DNA of 64,000 nt, from NCBI RefSeq assembly GCF_014208105.1, contig NZ_JACHMQ010000001.1:7192001-7256000 (forward strand). Reading direction: 5' to 3'. Numbering within the stretch: position 1 is the first letter of the stretch; each line of letters begins with the position of its first letter. The DNA is from Actinomadura coerulea (GTDB taxonomy: Bacteria > Actinomycetota > Actinomycetes > Streptosporangiales > Streptosporangiaceae). A program made the translations under genes and the position numbers. The notes under the pieces were generated by a model. That model searched no databases and was not told the origin of the DNA. It was given only the letters and a program-made list of their open reading frames with translations. Shown here piece after piece: positions 56,018-63,290 of this stretch.

Positions 56018-56739
56018 AGGCATGCCTCCGCCCGCTCGTCCGACGCGTGCCGTGCCGCGCGCGCCGCGTCCCTGTGGTCGGAGTACAGCGCCCACGCGAT
56101 GGTCAGCAGCCCCAGGCACAGGATGCCGATCTGGACGCGCTGGACGATCCCGAGCCACTGCCCGGCGTACATCGCCACCAGCGTCCCGAGCGCGGCCGCC
56201 GACTCGGCGAGCGCCAGCAGCCAGCCCCAGCGGGCCAGGGCGGGCCACCAGCCGTACCGGCGGGCGGCCAGGGACAGCAGCAGGAGCGCCGCCACCCCGC
56301 AGACGATCACTGCGCTGCTGGTCACCGAGTGGAACTCGTGGGAGAACGACACGTTCTCGGACCGCTCCCGGAGGGCGCACCAGGTCTCCAGGCTGGGAGC
56401 GCAGTCCAGGGGGAAGGACGCGTCGCCGATGGCGCACACGCCGAACAGCGCGAGGAACACCCACCCGGCGGTGGCGAGGGGCTTGCGGGTGAGCCTGCGG
56501 AGCGTCCCGGCCGCCACCAGGATCGACAGCACGCCGGTGATGAGGTCGCCGGCGCTGTAGACGAGGTGGAACGGCTGGTCGGAGGCCGACAGTTCGCTCA
56601 CGTAGCCGTTGATGAAGTCCAGCTTGGGGCTGAGGACGTTCTCCAGCACGAAGCTGGCGTACGTGACCGACGCGAGCCCCGCGAGGACGATCAGGCGCAT
56701 GGGGACGACACCCGGCCCGCCCCGCTGGTCAGAGTCCAC
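56014..56739 (-). CDS. DUF998 family membrane protein
   Basis: 241 aa, GTG start (GAGGGG upstream; ATG at residue 14 is an alternative). Six to seven membrane helices; the signature YASFVLENVLSPKLDFINGYVSELSASDQPFHLVYSAGDLITGVLSI (DUF998 N-terminus) and CAIGDASFPLDCAPSLETWCALRERSENVSFSHEFHSVTSSAVIVCG with conserved His/Asp residues between helices. Function unknown. First gene of the minus-strand operon with alpha/beta hydrolase and DUF4333-like lipoprotein. The 373-bp region upstream (56740-57112) contains no gene; a weak TATTAA -10-like motif at 56991-56996 may belong to the divergent radical SAM gene. Confidence 0.85.
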   Translation of the reverse strand: MDSDQRGGPGVVPMRLIVLAGLASVTYASFVLENVLSPKLDFINGYVSELSASDQPFHLVYSAGDLITGVLSILVAAGTLRRLTRKPLATAGWVFLALFGVCAIGDASFPLDCAPSLETWCALRERSENVSFSHEFHSVTSSAVIVCGVAALLLLSLAARRYGWWPALARWGWLLALAESAAALGTLVAMYAGQWLGIVQRVQIGILCLGLLTIAWALYSDHRDAARAARHASDERAEACL

Positions 56740-57112
56740 CCGGCCCCCTCACGCCCGCACGTCCCGTGCGCCGATCGGTCCTACACGCCCCTTAGTATTT
56801 CCGAACCGGCCGCAGGCTCATGACCTGGGTCGGTCTTAGCGGAGTATCCGCTGGCCGAAGCCTTAACGGGGGCTGACGGAGAAGTTGACGTCCCGTAGTC
56901 GTTGGACAAGACATGAGGCGTCAACGATGATGACGGAGCCTATATGTCGGGATCATCCTGACCATGGCTTTGTCGGGGACGTACAGGGGGTATTAATTCG
57001 GCATGAAGCCACCCCAAACGGTTGAATGAGGGTGGCCCAGGCGGTTCTGATCACGGTACGTGGCGGCGCGCCCGGGTGCGCCTCCCCCGCTGACAGCAAG
57101 GAGTACCAACAC

Positions 57113-58429
57113 GTGACACTGGTGAACGACGCGGCTCCCGCAGTGCGATCCACCGGTCGCAAGTTCCGCGCCTTCACGGCGAAGCACCTCGACGAGCTCA
57201 CGGCTCGCGCGGGGCTGACACCCGCGCAGCGGCTCGCGACCCGGGCGGTGGCGACGGTCCTGCCCTTCCGGACGAACGCATACGTCATCGAGGAGCTCAT
57301 CGACTGGTCGGCCGCGCCCGACGATCCGATCTACCGGCTCGTCTTCCCGCAGGAGGACATGCTCCCCGCCGGGGACGTCGCGCACCTGTCGGACCTGCTG
57401 AGCCGCGAGGCGCCGAAGGCCGAGATCGAGGCCGCCGCCCACAAGGTGCGGATGAAGCTGAACCCGCATCCGGCCGGCCAGATGGAGCTCAACATCCCGA
57501 GCTTCGGGGACGGCAAGATCCCCGGGATGCAGCACAAGTACGACGAGACGGTGCTGTACTTCCCCAAGCAGGGCCAGACCTGCCACGCCTACTGCACCTA
57601 CTGCTTCCGGTGGGCCCAGTTCGTCGGCGAGGCCGACCTGAAGATGGCGGGCGACGAGCCCACCGCGCTGCGCGAGTACATCCTCGCGCACCCCGAGGTC
57701 ACGAGCGTCCTGTTCACCGGCGGCGACGCCATGATCATGGGCGAGCCGGTGCTGCGCCGCTACGTCGAGCCGCTGCTCGACATCGAGCAGCTCGAATCCA
57801 TCCGGATCGGGACCAAGTCGCTGGCGTACTGGCCCCAGAAGTTCGTCACCGACCCCGACGCCGACGACATGCTCCGGCTGTTCGAGCAGGTCACCGCCTC
57901 GGGCAAGAACCTGGCGTTCATGGCGCACTTCACGCACCCGCGCGAGCTCGAACCCCTCATGGTCGCCGAGGCGTGCCGCCGCATCCGCGACACCGGGGCG
58001 GTCATCCGCACCCAGGCGCCGCTGATCCGGACGATCAACGACGACGCCGCCGTCTGGCAGGACATGTGGCGCACGCAGACCCGGATGGGTCTGATCCCCT
58101 ACTACATGTTCGTCGAGCGCGACACGGGGCCGCAGGACTACTTCGCCGTGCCGCTCGGCCAGGCCTACGAGATCTTCCGCGACGCCTACAAGAACGTCTC
58201 GGGGCTGGCGCGGACCGTCCGCGGCCCGTCCATGTCGGCCACGCCGGGCAAGGTCTGCGTGGACGGCGTCCTGGAGATCGCGGGCCAGAAGGTCTTCGCG
58301 CTGCACTTCATCCAGTGCCGCGACGCCGATCTCGTCGGCAAGCCCTTCTTCGCGCAGTACGACCCCGAGGCGGTCTGGCTGGACCACCTCAAGCCGGCCT
58401 TCGCCGACCGCTTCCCCTGGCAGAAGTAG
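57113..58429 (+). CDS. KamA-family radical SAM aminomutase
   Basis: 438 aa; GTG with AAGGAG 9 bases upstream. Radical SAM enzyme with [4Fe-4S] ligands CHAYCTYC (Cys 157, 161, 164) and PLP dependence inferred from the family. The fold follows lysine 2,3-aminomutase: YDETVLYFPKQGQTCHAYCTYCFRWAQFVG, VTSVLFTGGDAMIMGEPVLRRYVEPLL, IRIGTKSLAYWPQKFV, NLAFMAHFTHPRELEPLMVAEACRRIRDTGAVIRTQAPLIRTINDDAAVWQDMWRTQTRMGLIPYYMFVERDTG, and a C-terminal RTVRGPSMSATPGKVCVDGVLEIAGQKVFALHF, where the Lys of PGK is the likely PLP site. Substrate (lysine, glutamate, other) is not certain. No beta-lysine acetyltransferase (ablB) or EF-P gene is adjacent. Confidence 0.85.
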   Translation: MTLVNDAAPAVRSTGRKFRAFTAKHLDELTARAGLTPAQRLATRAVATVLPFRTNAYVIEELIDWSAAPDDPIYRLVFPQEDMLPAGDVAHLSDLLSREAPKAEIEAAAHKVRMKLNPHPAGQMELNIPSFGDGKIPGMQHKYDETVLYFPKQGQTCHAYCTYCFRWAQFVGEADLKMAGDEPTALREYILAHPEVTSVLFTGGDAMIMGEPVLRRYVEPLLDIEQLESIRIGTKSLAYWPQKFVTDPDADDMLRLFEQVTASGKNLAFMAHFTHPRELEPLMVAEACRRIRDTGAVIRTQAPLIRTINDDAAVWQDMWRTQTRMGLIPYYMFVERDTGPQDYFAVPLGQAYEIFRDAYKNVSGLARTVRGPSMSATPGKVCVDGVLEIAGQKVFALHFIQCRDADLVGKPFFAQYDPEAVWLDHLKPAFADRFPWQK

Positions 58430-58437
58430 CCACGCCC

Positions 58438-58473
58438 GTGGCGTGTTCGCCCCTGACCGGGCGAACACGCCAC
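58438..58473. terminator. Hairpin terminator between KamA-type and MFS genes
   Basis: Perfect 15-bp stem (arms include tggcgtgttcgccc / gggcgaacacgcca) with a 6-base loop, starting 9 bases after the radical SAM gene stop and 6 bases before the convergent MFS gene end. Confidence 0.8.
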
Positions 58474-58478
58474 ACCCT

Positions 58479-59672
58479 TCAGCGCAGCGAGCGGTGGAGG
58501 CAGAGGCACGCGACCAGCGTCGCGGCGCCGCACAGCACCATGACCTGACCGGGCGCCATCACCTCGCCCAGGGCGCCCGCCGCGCCGATGCCGGCCGCCT
58601 GGCCGGTCATGAGGCCGCTGCCGTACAGGCCGACCGCCTGCCCGCGGATCTCCTCGGGCACCGCGTCCACGAGCCGCCGCTGCACGGGCAGTTCGTAGCC
58701 CAGCCCGAACGTCCCCGCCGCCATCAGCGCGCACGCCGCCGCCAGGCCCGGCCCGAAGGCGAACAGCAGGAGCGGCGCACCGGTCAGCGCGGCCAGCGGC
58801 AGCGCGAGGCGGTCCCGCAGGTCCGGGCGGACCCAGCGGCCCGCGACCAGGTTGCCCGCGAACATCCCGGCCGCGGCGGCCGACAGCAGCAGCCCCGCCG
58901 CGTCCGGGCGCCCCAGTCCCCCCGCGTAGGGGACGGCGACCCCCTCCGCCGCCACCGACAGGGAGATCGGCAGCCAGCCGGCGAGGAGCAGCCCGCGCGT
59001 CGTGCGGCGGCCCAGCAGGAGCCGGTTGGTCCGCCACGTCGCCCGCGCCGTCCCGGTGGACACGGCCCGGGACGGGGCGGGAGCGTCCGGGAGGCGGAAC
59101 CGGGCGAGGCCCGCGGCCAGCGCCGCGCCGGCGGCCGCGAGCCAGAGCGTCCCGGCCGGGGCGAGCACCGACAGCAGGAGCCCGCCGGCGGCCTGGCCGG
59201 CGATCTGGGCGCCCGCGCTGGTCATCGAGAACAGGGACCGTCCGAGCACGTAGCCGTCCCCGGGGAGCAGGACGGGCAGCCGGGCCTGGACCGCCGCGCT
59301 GCCGACCGGGGCGAACAGGCCCGCCGCGACGAGCAGCGCCATGATCAGCGGCAGCGGGAGCCCGCCCACCGCGAGGACGGCCGTGACCGCGAGGCGCAGC
59401 AGGTGGTAGCCGGTGAGCAGCCGCCGCGCCGGGACGCGGTCGGCGAGGGAGAGCAGCAGGGCGCCGCCGACCACGTACGGGAGCATCCCGGCGGCGAAGA
59501 CGAGGGCCGCCGCGACGGGCGAGCCGGTGCGCTCGAACGTCTGGACCGACAGCGCGATCGTCCGGACCGAGTCGCCGCCCACCTGGAGCGTCTGGAGGGA
59601 GAACAGCGTCCGGAACTCCGGGACGCCGAACACGTCGCGGTACCGGGCGGAGGTCGTCGTAGGAGCGGTCAT
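58479..59672 (-). CDS. MFS transporter
   Basis: 397 aa from the ATG of MTAPTTTSARY (nine upstream codons are less likely). Twelve-helix permease of the DHA3-like type: RYRDVFGVPEFRTLFSLQTLQVGGDSVRTIALSVQTFERTGSPVAAALVFAAGMLPYVVGG, LLSLADRVPARRLLTGYHLLR (motif A variant), PVGSAAVQARLPVLLPGDGYVLGRSLF, second half GMFAGNLVAGRWVRPDLRDRLALPL and a C-terminal LCGAATLVACLCLHRSL. Predicted drug or metabolite exporter. It is divergent from an ArsR-type regulator gene at 59732; the 59-base gap contains a prominent inverted repeat, so the regulator probably controls both genes. Confidence 0.85.
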   Translation of the reverse strand: MTAPTTTSARYRDVFGVPEFRTLFSLQTLQVGGDSVRTIALSVQTFERTGSPVAAALVFAAGMLPYVVGGALLLSLADRVPARRLLTGYHLLRLAVTAVLAVGGLPLPLIMALLVAAGLFAPVGSAAVQARLPVLLPGDGYVLGRSLFSMTSAGAQIAGQAAGGLLLSVLAPAGTLWLAAAGAALAAGLARFRLPDAPAPSRAVSTGTARATWRTNRLLLGRRTTRGLLLAGWLPISLSVAAEGVAVPYAGGLGRPDAAGLLLSAAAAGMFAGNLVAGRWVRPDLRDRLALPLAALTGAPLLLFAFGPGLAAACALMAAGTFGLGYELPVQRRLVDAVPEEIRGQAVGLYGSGLMTGQAAGIGAAGALGEVMAPGQVMVLCGAATLVACLCLHRSLR

Positions 59673-59709
59673 GGCGGCGACTCTGCGGGCACCGGCCACG
59701 TGCGGGACA

Positions 59710-59733
59710 ATGTTTCGGGGAGGAGCGAAACAT
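59710..59733. promoter_or_regulatory. Inverted repeat flanking the ribosome binding site of the regulator gene
   Basis: atgtttcg (59710-59717) and cgaaacat (59726-59733) are perfect arms around gggaggag, which is the Shine-Dalgarno sequence; the right arm runs into the ATG at 59732. It can act as an operator for the encoded ArsR-type regulator in the divergent promoter region, or as an RNA stem with the Shine-Dalgarno in its loop. Confidence 0.6.
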
Positions 59734-60706
59734 GTACCGCATCGTGGTGGGCCCCGGCGACCTCGCGGCCAGCCGCTTCGGGGTCGCCCCGCTGATCGAG
59801 GTGCACAGCGCGCTCGGCGTGGTCGCGGGCCGGATGCCGGTCGGGCCCCTCGGGCCCTGGGTGGAGCGGGTGCGGCCGGCGTACCGGCGGGTGGCCGGGG
59901 ACCCGGCCCTGCGCGCGCTGGTCTTCCTGCGCCGCCCGCACGGGTACATGGCCGACTTCGTCGTCCCGCCGCCCGCCCGCCCGAACCTGACGGTCGCCGA
60001 CCAGCTGGTCACCGTCAGGGCGACACCGCTCGGCCAGGCGCGCCGCGAGCTCGCCCGCAACCTGGAGGGGCTGCCGGAGCCGGAGCCCGCCGTCCGGGAG
60101 GTGCTGGAGGCCCCCGACGTCGTCGAGCGGCTCGCCGCGGGCCTGGAGACGGCCTGGCGCGCCCTCCTGGAGCCGGACTGGCCGGTGCTGCGCTCGATCC
60201 TGGAACGCGACATCGTCCACCGCGCGGGGCGCCTGGCCGCCTACGGCTGGGCGGCGGCGCTGGACGGCCTGTCCCGCAAGGTGCGCTGGCGCGACGGCGT
60301 CATCGAGGCCGACATGCACGGCGACGCCACCTACCGCCTCGACGGCGCCGGGCTGACGTTCGTGCCCGTCGTCTTCGCCGAACTCGGCGCGGCGCTCGAA
60401 CAGGACTGGCCGTACACGCTCATGTACCGGGCCAGGGGAGTGGCGGCCCTCTGGGAGAGCCGGGAGCCGCGCGACGAGGACGCTCTGGCCAGGCTGGTGG
60501 GCCGCACGCGGGCCGACCTGCTGCGCCTGCTCGCCGAGCCCGCCACGACCAGCTGGCTGAGCGCCCGCCTCCGGATGAGCGTCGGCGGGATCGGCGACCA
60601 CCTCGCGGTGCTGCGGGAGTCCGGCCTCGTCACGCGCGAGCGCAGCGGCCGCTCCGTCCTCTACCGCCGCACGGCCGTGGGCGACGTCCTCATGGGAGCC
60701 GGCTGA
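59732..60706 (+). CDS. ArsR-like winged-helix regulator with DUF5937-type N-terminal domain
   Basis: 324 aa, ATG with GGGAGGAG upstream. The N-terminal ~240 residues (YRIVVGPGDLAASRFGVAPLIEVHSALGVVAGRMP, DQLVTVRATPLGQARRELARNLEGLPEPEP, RDIVHRAGRLAAYGWAAALDGLSRKVRWRDGVIEADMHGDATYRLDGAGLTFVPVVFA) match DUF5937, and the C-terminal ~80 residues are an ArsR winged helix (LARLVGRTRADLLRLLAEPATTSWLSARLRMSVGGIGDHLAVLRESGLVTRERSGRSVLYRRTAVGDVL). Such proteins repress divergent MFS exporters in actinobacteria by inference from gene order; the inducer is unknown. Likely binds the repeat at 59710-59733. Confidence 0.85.
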   Translation: MYRIVVGPGDLAASRFGVAPLIEVHSALGVVAGRMPVGPLGPWVERVRPAYRRVAGDPALRALVFLRRPHGYMADFVVPPPARPNLTVADQLVTVRATPLGQARRELARNLEGLPEPEPAVREVLEAPDVVERLAAGLETAWRALLEPDWPVLRSILERDIVHRAGRLAAYGWAAALDGLSRKVRWRDGVIEADMHGDATYRLDGAGLTFVPVVFAELGAALEQDWPYTLMYRARGVAALWESREPRDEDALARLVGRTRADLLRLLAEPATTSWLSARLRMSVGGIGDHLAVLRESGLVTRERSGRSVLYRRTAVGDVLMGAG

Positions 60707-60770
60707 CCCCCGCCGCGACCGACGAGGCCGCCCCGGGAGGATCCGGGACGGCCTGGGAGGCCGGGCGGCG

Positions 60771-61292
60771 TCAGACGCCGTACTCGGCGACGATGGCGGC
60801 GCGCGCGAGGGTGTGGGCGGTGATGTTGAAGCCCACGACGGCCGGGGAGGTGTCCGGGCCGAGGCCGAGCGACTCCACGTCCAGCGCGTGGACGGTGAAG
60901 ACGTAGCGGTGCGGGTCGCCGGGCGGCGGAGCGGCGCCGCCGAACGCCCTGACCCCGTAGTCGTTGCGGGCGTGCACGCCGACCTTGGCGTCCTCGGTCC
61001 CGGCGCCCGTCGGCAGCTCCGTGACGCTCGCGGGGATGTCGAACAGCGACCAGTGCCAGAAGCCGCTGCCGGTCGGCGCGTCCGGGTCGTAGCAGGTCAC
61101 CGCGAAGCTCTTCGTCGCCTCCGGGAACCCGGACCAGCGCAGGTGCGGCGACTCGTTGCCGCCGCTGAAACCCCAGTCGTCGAACACGTGCCGGTCAGCG
61201 AGCCGCTCGCCCTCGGCGATGTCGTCGCTGGCGACCGTGAACGAGGGGACGTCGGGCAGGTGCTCGTGCGGAAGCGGGGGCTTGCCGGGCAT
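60771..61292 (-). CDS. YbhB/YbcL (PEBP) family protein
   Basis: 173 aa from the ATG with GAGGAGG upstream; an earlier ATG 24 bases upstream is less likely. Phosphatidylethanolamine-binding-protein fold of the bacterial type: FTVASDDIAEGERL, FSGGNESPHLRWSGFPEATKSFAVTCYDPDAPTGSGFWHWSLFDIPASV (DPDAP and GxWHW ligand-site motifs), GVRAFGGAAPPPGDPHRYVFTVHAL and a C-terminal helix. Small cytosolic protein that binds anionic ligands; no established enzymatic role. It stands alone between convergent regulator and the ABC exporter genes (61293-61424 holds nothing recognised). Confidence 0.93.
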   Translation of the reverse strand: MPGKPPLPHEHLPDVPSFTVASDDIAEGERLADRHVFDDWGFSGGNESPHLRWSGFPEATKSFAVTCYDPDAPTGSGFWHWSLFDIPASVTELPTGAGTEDAKVGVHARNDYGVRAFGGAAPPPGDPHRYVFTVHALDVESLGLGPDTSPAVVGFNITAHTLARAAIVAEYGV

Positions 61293-61424
61293 GGCGACCT
61301 CCTCTATCAGGATCATCGTGACACCCCATCTCTACCAGGAGGAGTCGCGTTCTGACGGCCCCCGCGGCGAACCCGGCGATGCCACGACCACGGTCCGGCG
61401 CCGTCCGGCGCCGGACCGGCGGCG

Positions 61425-62216
61425 CTACTTGCCGGTCGCCTCGATGTAGGCGGCGATGACCTCTTCGGGGTCGCCGTCCATGTGCATGCGGCCCTCGTCG
61501 ACCCAGATGACGCGGTCGCACATCTCCTTGACCGTGTCGAGCTGGTGCGCGACGAGGAAGACCGCGCCGGCGTCCTTGCGCAGCTCGTCGATGCGGCGCT
61601 TGCTCTTGGTCTTGAACTTGGCGTCGCCGGTGGCGAGCGCCTCGTCGATCAGGAGCACGTCGTGGGTCTTGGCCGCGGCGATCGCGAACCGGAGGCGGGC
61701 GCCCATGCCGGAGGAGTACGTCCGCATGGGGTACTGGATGAAGCCCTCCTTCAGCCCGGCGAAGTCGACGACCTCCTGGTACTTGCTCTTCGTCTCCGCC
61801 GGGGTCATGCCCATGGCGAGGCAGCCGAGGACGATGTTGCGCTCGCCGGTGAGGTCCTTCATGAGGGCCGCGTTCACGCCCAGCAGGGAGGGCTGGCCGT
61901 CGGTGTAGACGGCGCCCCGGTGCGGGGGCAGCAGCCCCGCGATCGCTTTCAGCAGCGTCGACTTGCCGGAGCCGTTGGTGCCGATGATGCCGACCGCCTC
62001 GCCCCGGTACGCGACGAACGACAGACCCTTGATCGCATGGACCTCGGTCATCGACGGGCGGTGCTTGCGGCGCAGGATGCGCGAGAACGCGCTGGCGGCG
62101 TTGCCCTTGCCTCCCGCGCCGAACACCCGGTAGACGATGTGCAGGTCGTCCACGACGACGATCGGCTCCCGGGTCGGGTCGATGTCGACGGCTCCGCGGA
62201 CCTTCGTGTCAGCCAC
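61425..62216 (-). CDS. ABC transporter ATP-binding protein, polysaccharide export (Wzt/RfbE-like)
   Basis: 263 aa from GTG overlapping the permease stop by 8 bases; an ATG at 62237 would add 7 residues. Nucleotide-binding subunit for export of a cell-surface polysaccharide or teichoic-acid-like polymer. Features: VVVDDLHIVYRVF, Walker A GTNGSGKST (about residue 80), MKDLTGERNIVLGCLAMGMT (helical domain), signature YSSGMGARLRFAIA, Walker B DVLLIDEALATGDAKFKTKS, switch His in VFLVAHQLDTVKEMCDRV. The short C-terminus (no substrate-binding Wzt domain) and the helical segment fit the RfbE/TagH-like group including the mycobacterial galactan exporter. Partner permease is the next gene upstream. Confidence 0.92.
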   Translation of the reverse strand: MADTKVRGAVDIDPTREPIVVVDDLHIVYRVFGAGGKGNAASAFSRILRRKHRPSMTEVHAIKGLSFVAYRGEAVGIIGTNGSGKSTLLKAIAGLLPPHRGAVYTDGQPSLLGVNAALMKDLTGERNIVLGCLAMGMTPAETKSKYQEVVDFAGLKEGFIQYPMRTYSSGMGARLRFAIAAAKTHDVLLIDEALATGDAKFKTKSKRRIDELRKDAGAVFLVAHQLDTVKEMCDRVIWVDEGRMHMDGDPEEVIAAYIEATGK

Positions 62217-63180
62217 GGCCGTATCGCTCCTCGGCACGATAGAAGAACAGGAACCCGCCCGCCAGCATCACGGCGGCCCACACGATCCCGTAGAGCCACA
62301 ACTGCCCCGGCGAGGCGGCGTTGTGGATACCCGCGACGAAGCCCCGGTACTCGCCGAGCAGCACGGACCGGCTCAGCTCCACGTACACGTACGCCGGGTT
62401 GAGCTGGAGCAGCTCCGCCAGCCACGGGTACCCGGCCAGCCGGCCGCCCGGCTTCATCATCACCGGCAGGCAGAAGATCACGCCGGAGGCGTAGAGCCAG
62501 ACCCGCATGACGAACGGCAGCAGCTGGGTGATGTCGCGGTTGAACGCGCCCAGCCTGGCCATGACCATGCTGATGCCCACGTTGAACATGAGCTGGAGCG
62601 CGACCACGGGGACGAGCAGCAGCATCTGGAAGGTGATCGGCTCGCCGAACGCGAACACGATGGCGAACAGCACCACCAGCGCGAGCAGGAGCTGCTGCAT
62701 CTCCACGATCGCGATCGCCAGGGGCAGCGTGGCGCGCGGGAAGTGCAGGGCCCTGATCAGCGACAGGTTGTCGCCGACGGACTTGGCGCCGGAGGTGACC
62801 GACCGCTGCGTGAACCCGAACAGGAAGACGCCCGTCACCAGGAAGGGAATGAAGTCGGGCACGCCGCGCCCGGTGCCGAGCAGCAGACCGAAGATCAGGT
62901 AGTAGACCCCGGCGTTGAGCAGCGGGGTCAGCAGCTGCCACACCTGACCCAGTCGGGAGTCGTTGTACATCGAGATGTTCTTGGCGGATGCGAACGCCCA
63001 GATGAAGTTCCGGCGAGCCCACACATCCTGGATGTACTTGCGCAGCGGGGGGCGCGCAGCGCTCTGCCTCAGCCCGTATCGTGCGGCGTAGTCGGCCAGG
63101 GTTCCGTTCACGTGAGGAGGCTCCGCGATCGTTCCGACCGACTCGCCACCCGGGGTTCCGAGCCGTTCCGGGTGACTCAT
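62209..63180 (-). CDS. ABC-2 type polysaccharide export permease (Wzm/RfbD-like)
   Basis: 323 aa. Cytosolic N-terminus of about 75 residues, then an amphipathic gating helix and six membrane helices. Conserved ABC2 segments: RKYIQDVWARRNFIWAFASAKNISMYNDSRLGQVWQLLTPLLNAGVYYLIFGLLLGTGRGVPDFIPFLVTGVFLFGFTQRSVTSGAKSVGDNLSLIRALHFPRATLPLAIAIVEM and WLYASGVIFCLPVMMK near the C-terminus. These match permeases of Wzm/RfbD exporters of galactan, O-antigen or teichoic acids. It overlaps the ATPase gene by 8 bases. Divergent from the PAP2 gene at 63291, which would act on lipid-linked or phospholipid substrates, so the whole locus is probably linked to cell-envelope synthesis. Confidence 0.92.
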   Translation of the reverse strand: MSHPERLGTPGGESVGTIAEPPHVNGTLADYAARYGLRQSAARPPLRKYIQDVWARRNFIWAFASAKNISMYNDSRLGQVWQLLTPLLNAGVYYLIFGLLLGTGRGVPDFIPFLVTGVFLFGFTQRSVTSGAKSVGDNLSLIRALHFPRATLPLAIAIVEMQQLLLALVVLFAIVFAFGEPITFQMLLLVPVVALQLMFNVGISMVMARLGAFNRDITQLLPFVMRVWLYASGVIFCLPVMMKPGGRLAGYPWLAELLQLNPAYVYVELSRSVLLGEYRGFVAGIHNAASPGQLWLYGIVWAAVMLAGGFLFFYRAEERYGRG

Positions 63181-63290
63181 GTCGCGAAGCCTATTGCAGT
63201 CGTTGAGTCCACAGTGACGTTCGCCCGCATGTGACCCCCGATTTGAGATCTTTACGGAATCATGTCGGCCTCCCTGGGGATACCCGCGAC

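Noticed and set aside
56740..57112. Possible lysine riboswitch upstream of the KamA-type gene
   Set aside because: No L-box conserved core is recognisable by eye; only a weak -10-like TATTAA is seen. A covariance-model search would decide.
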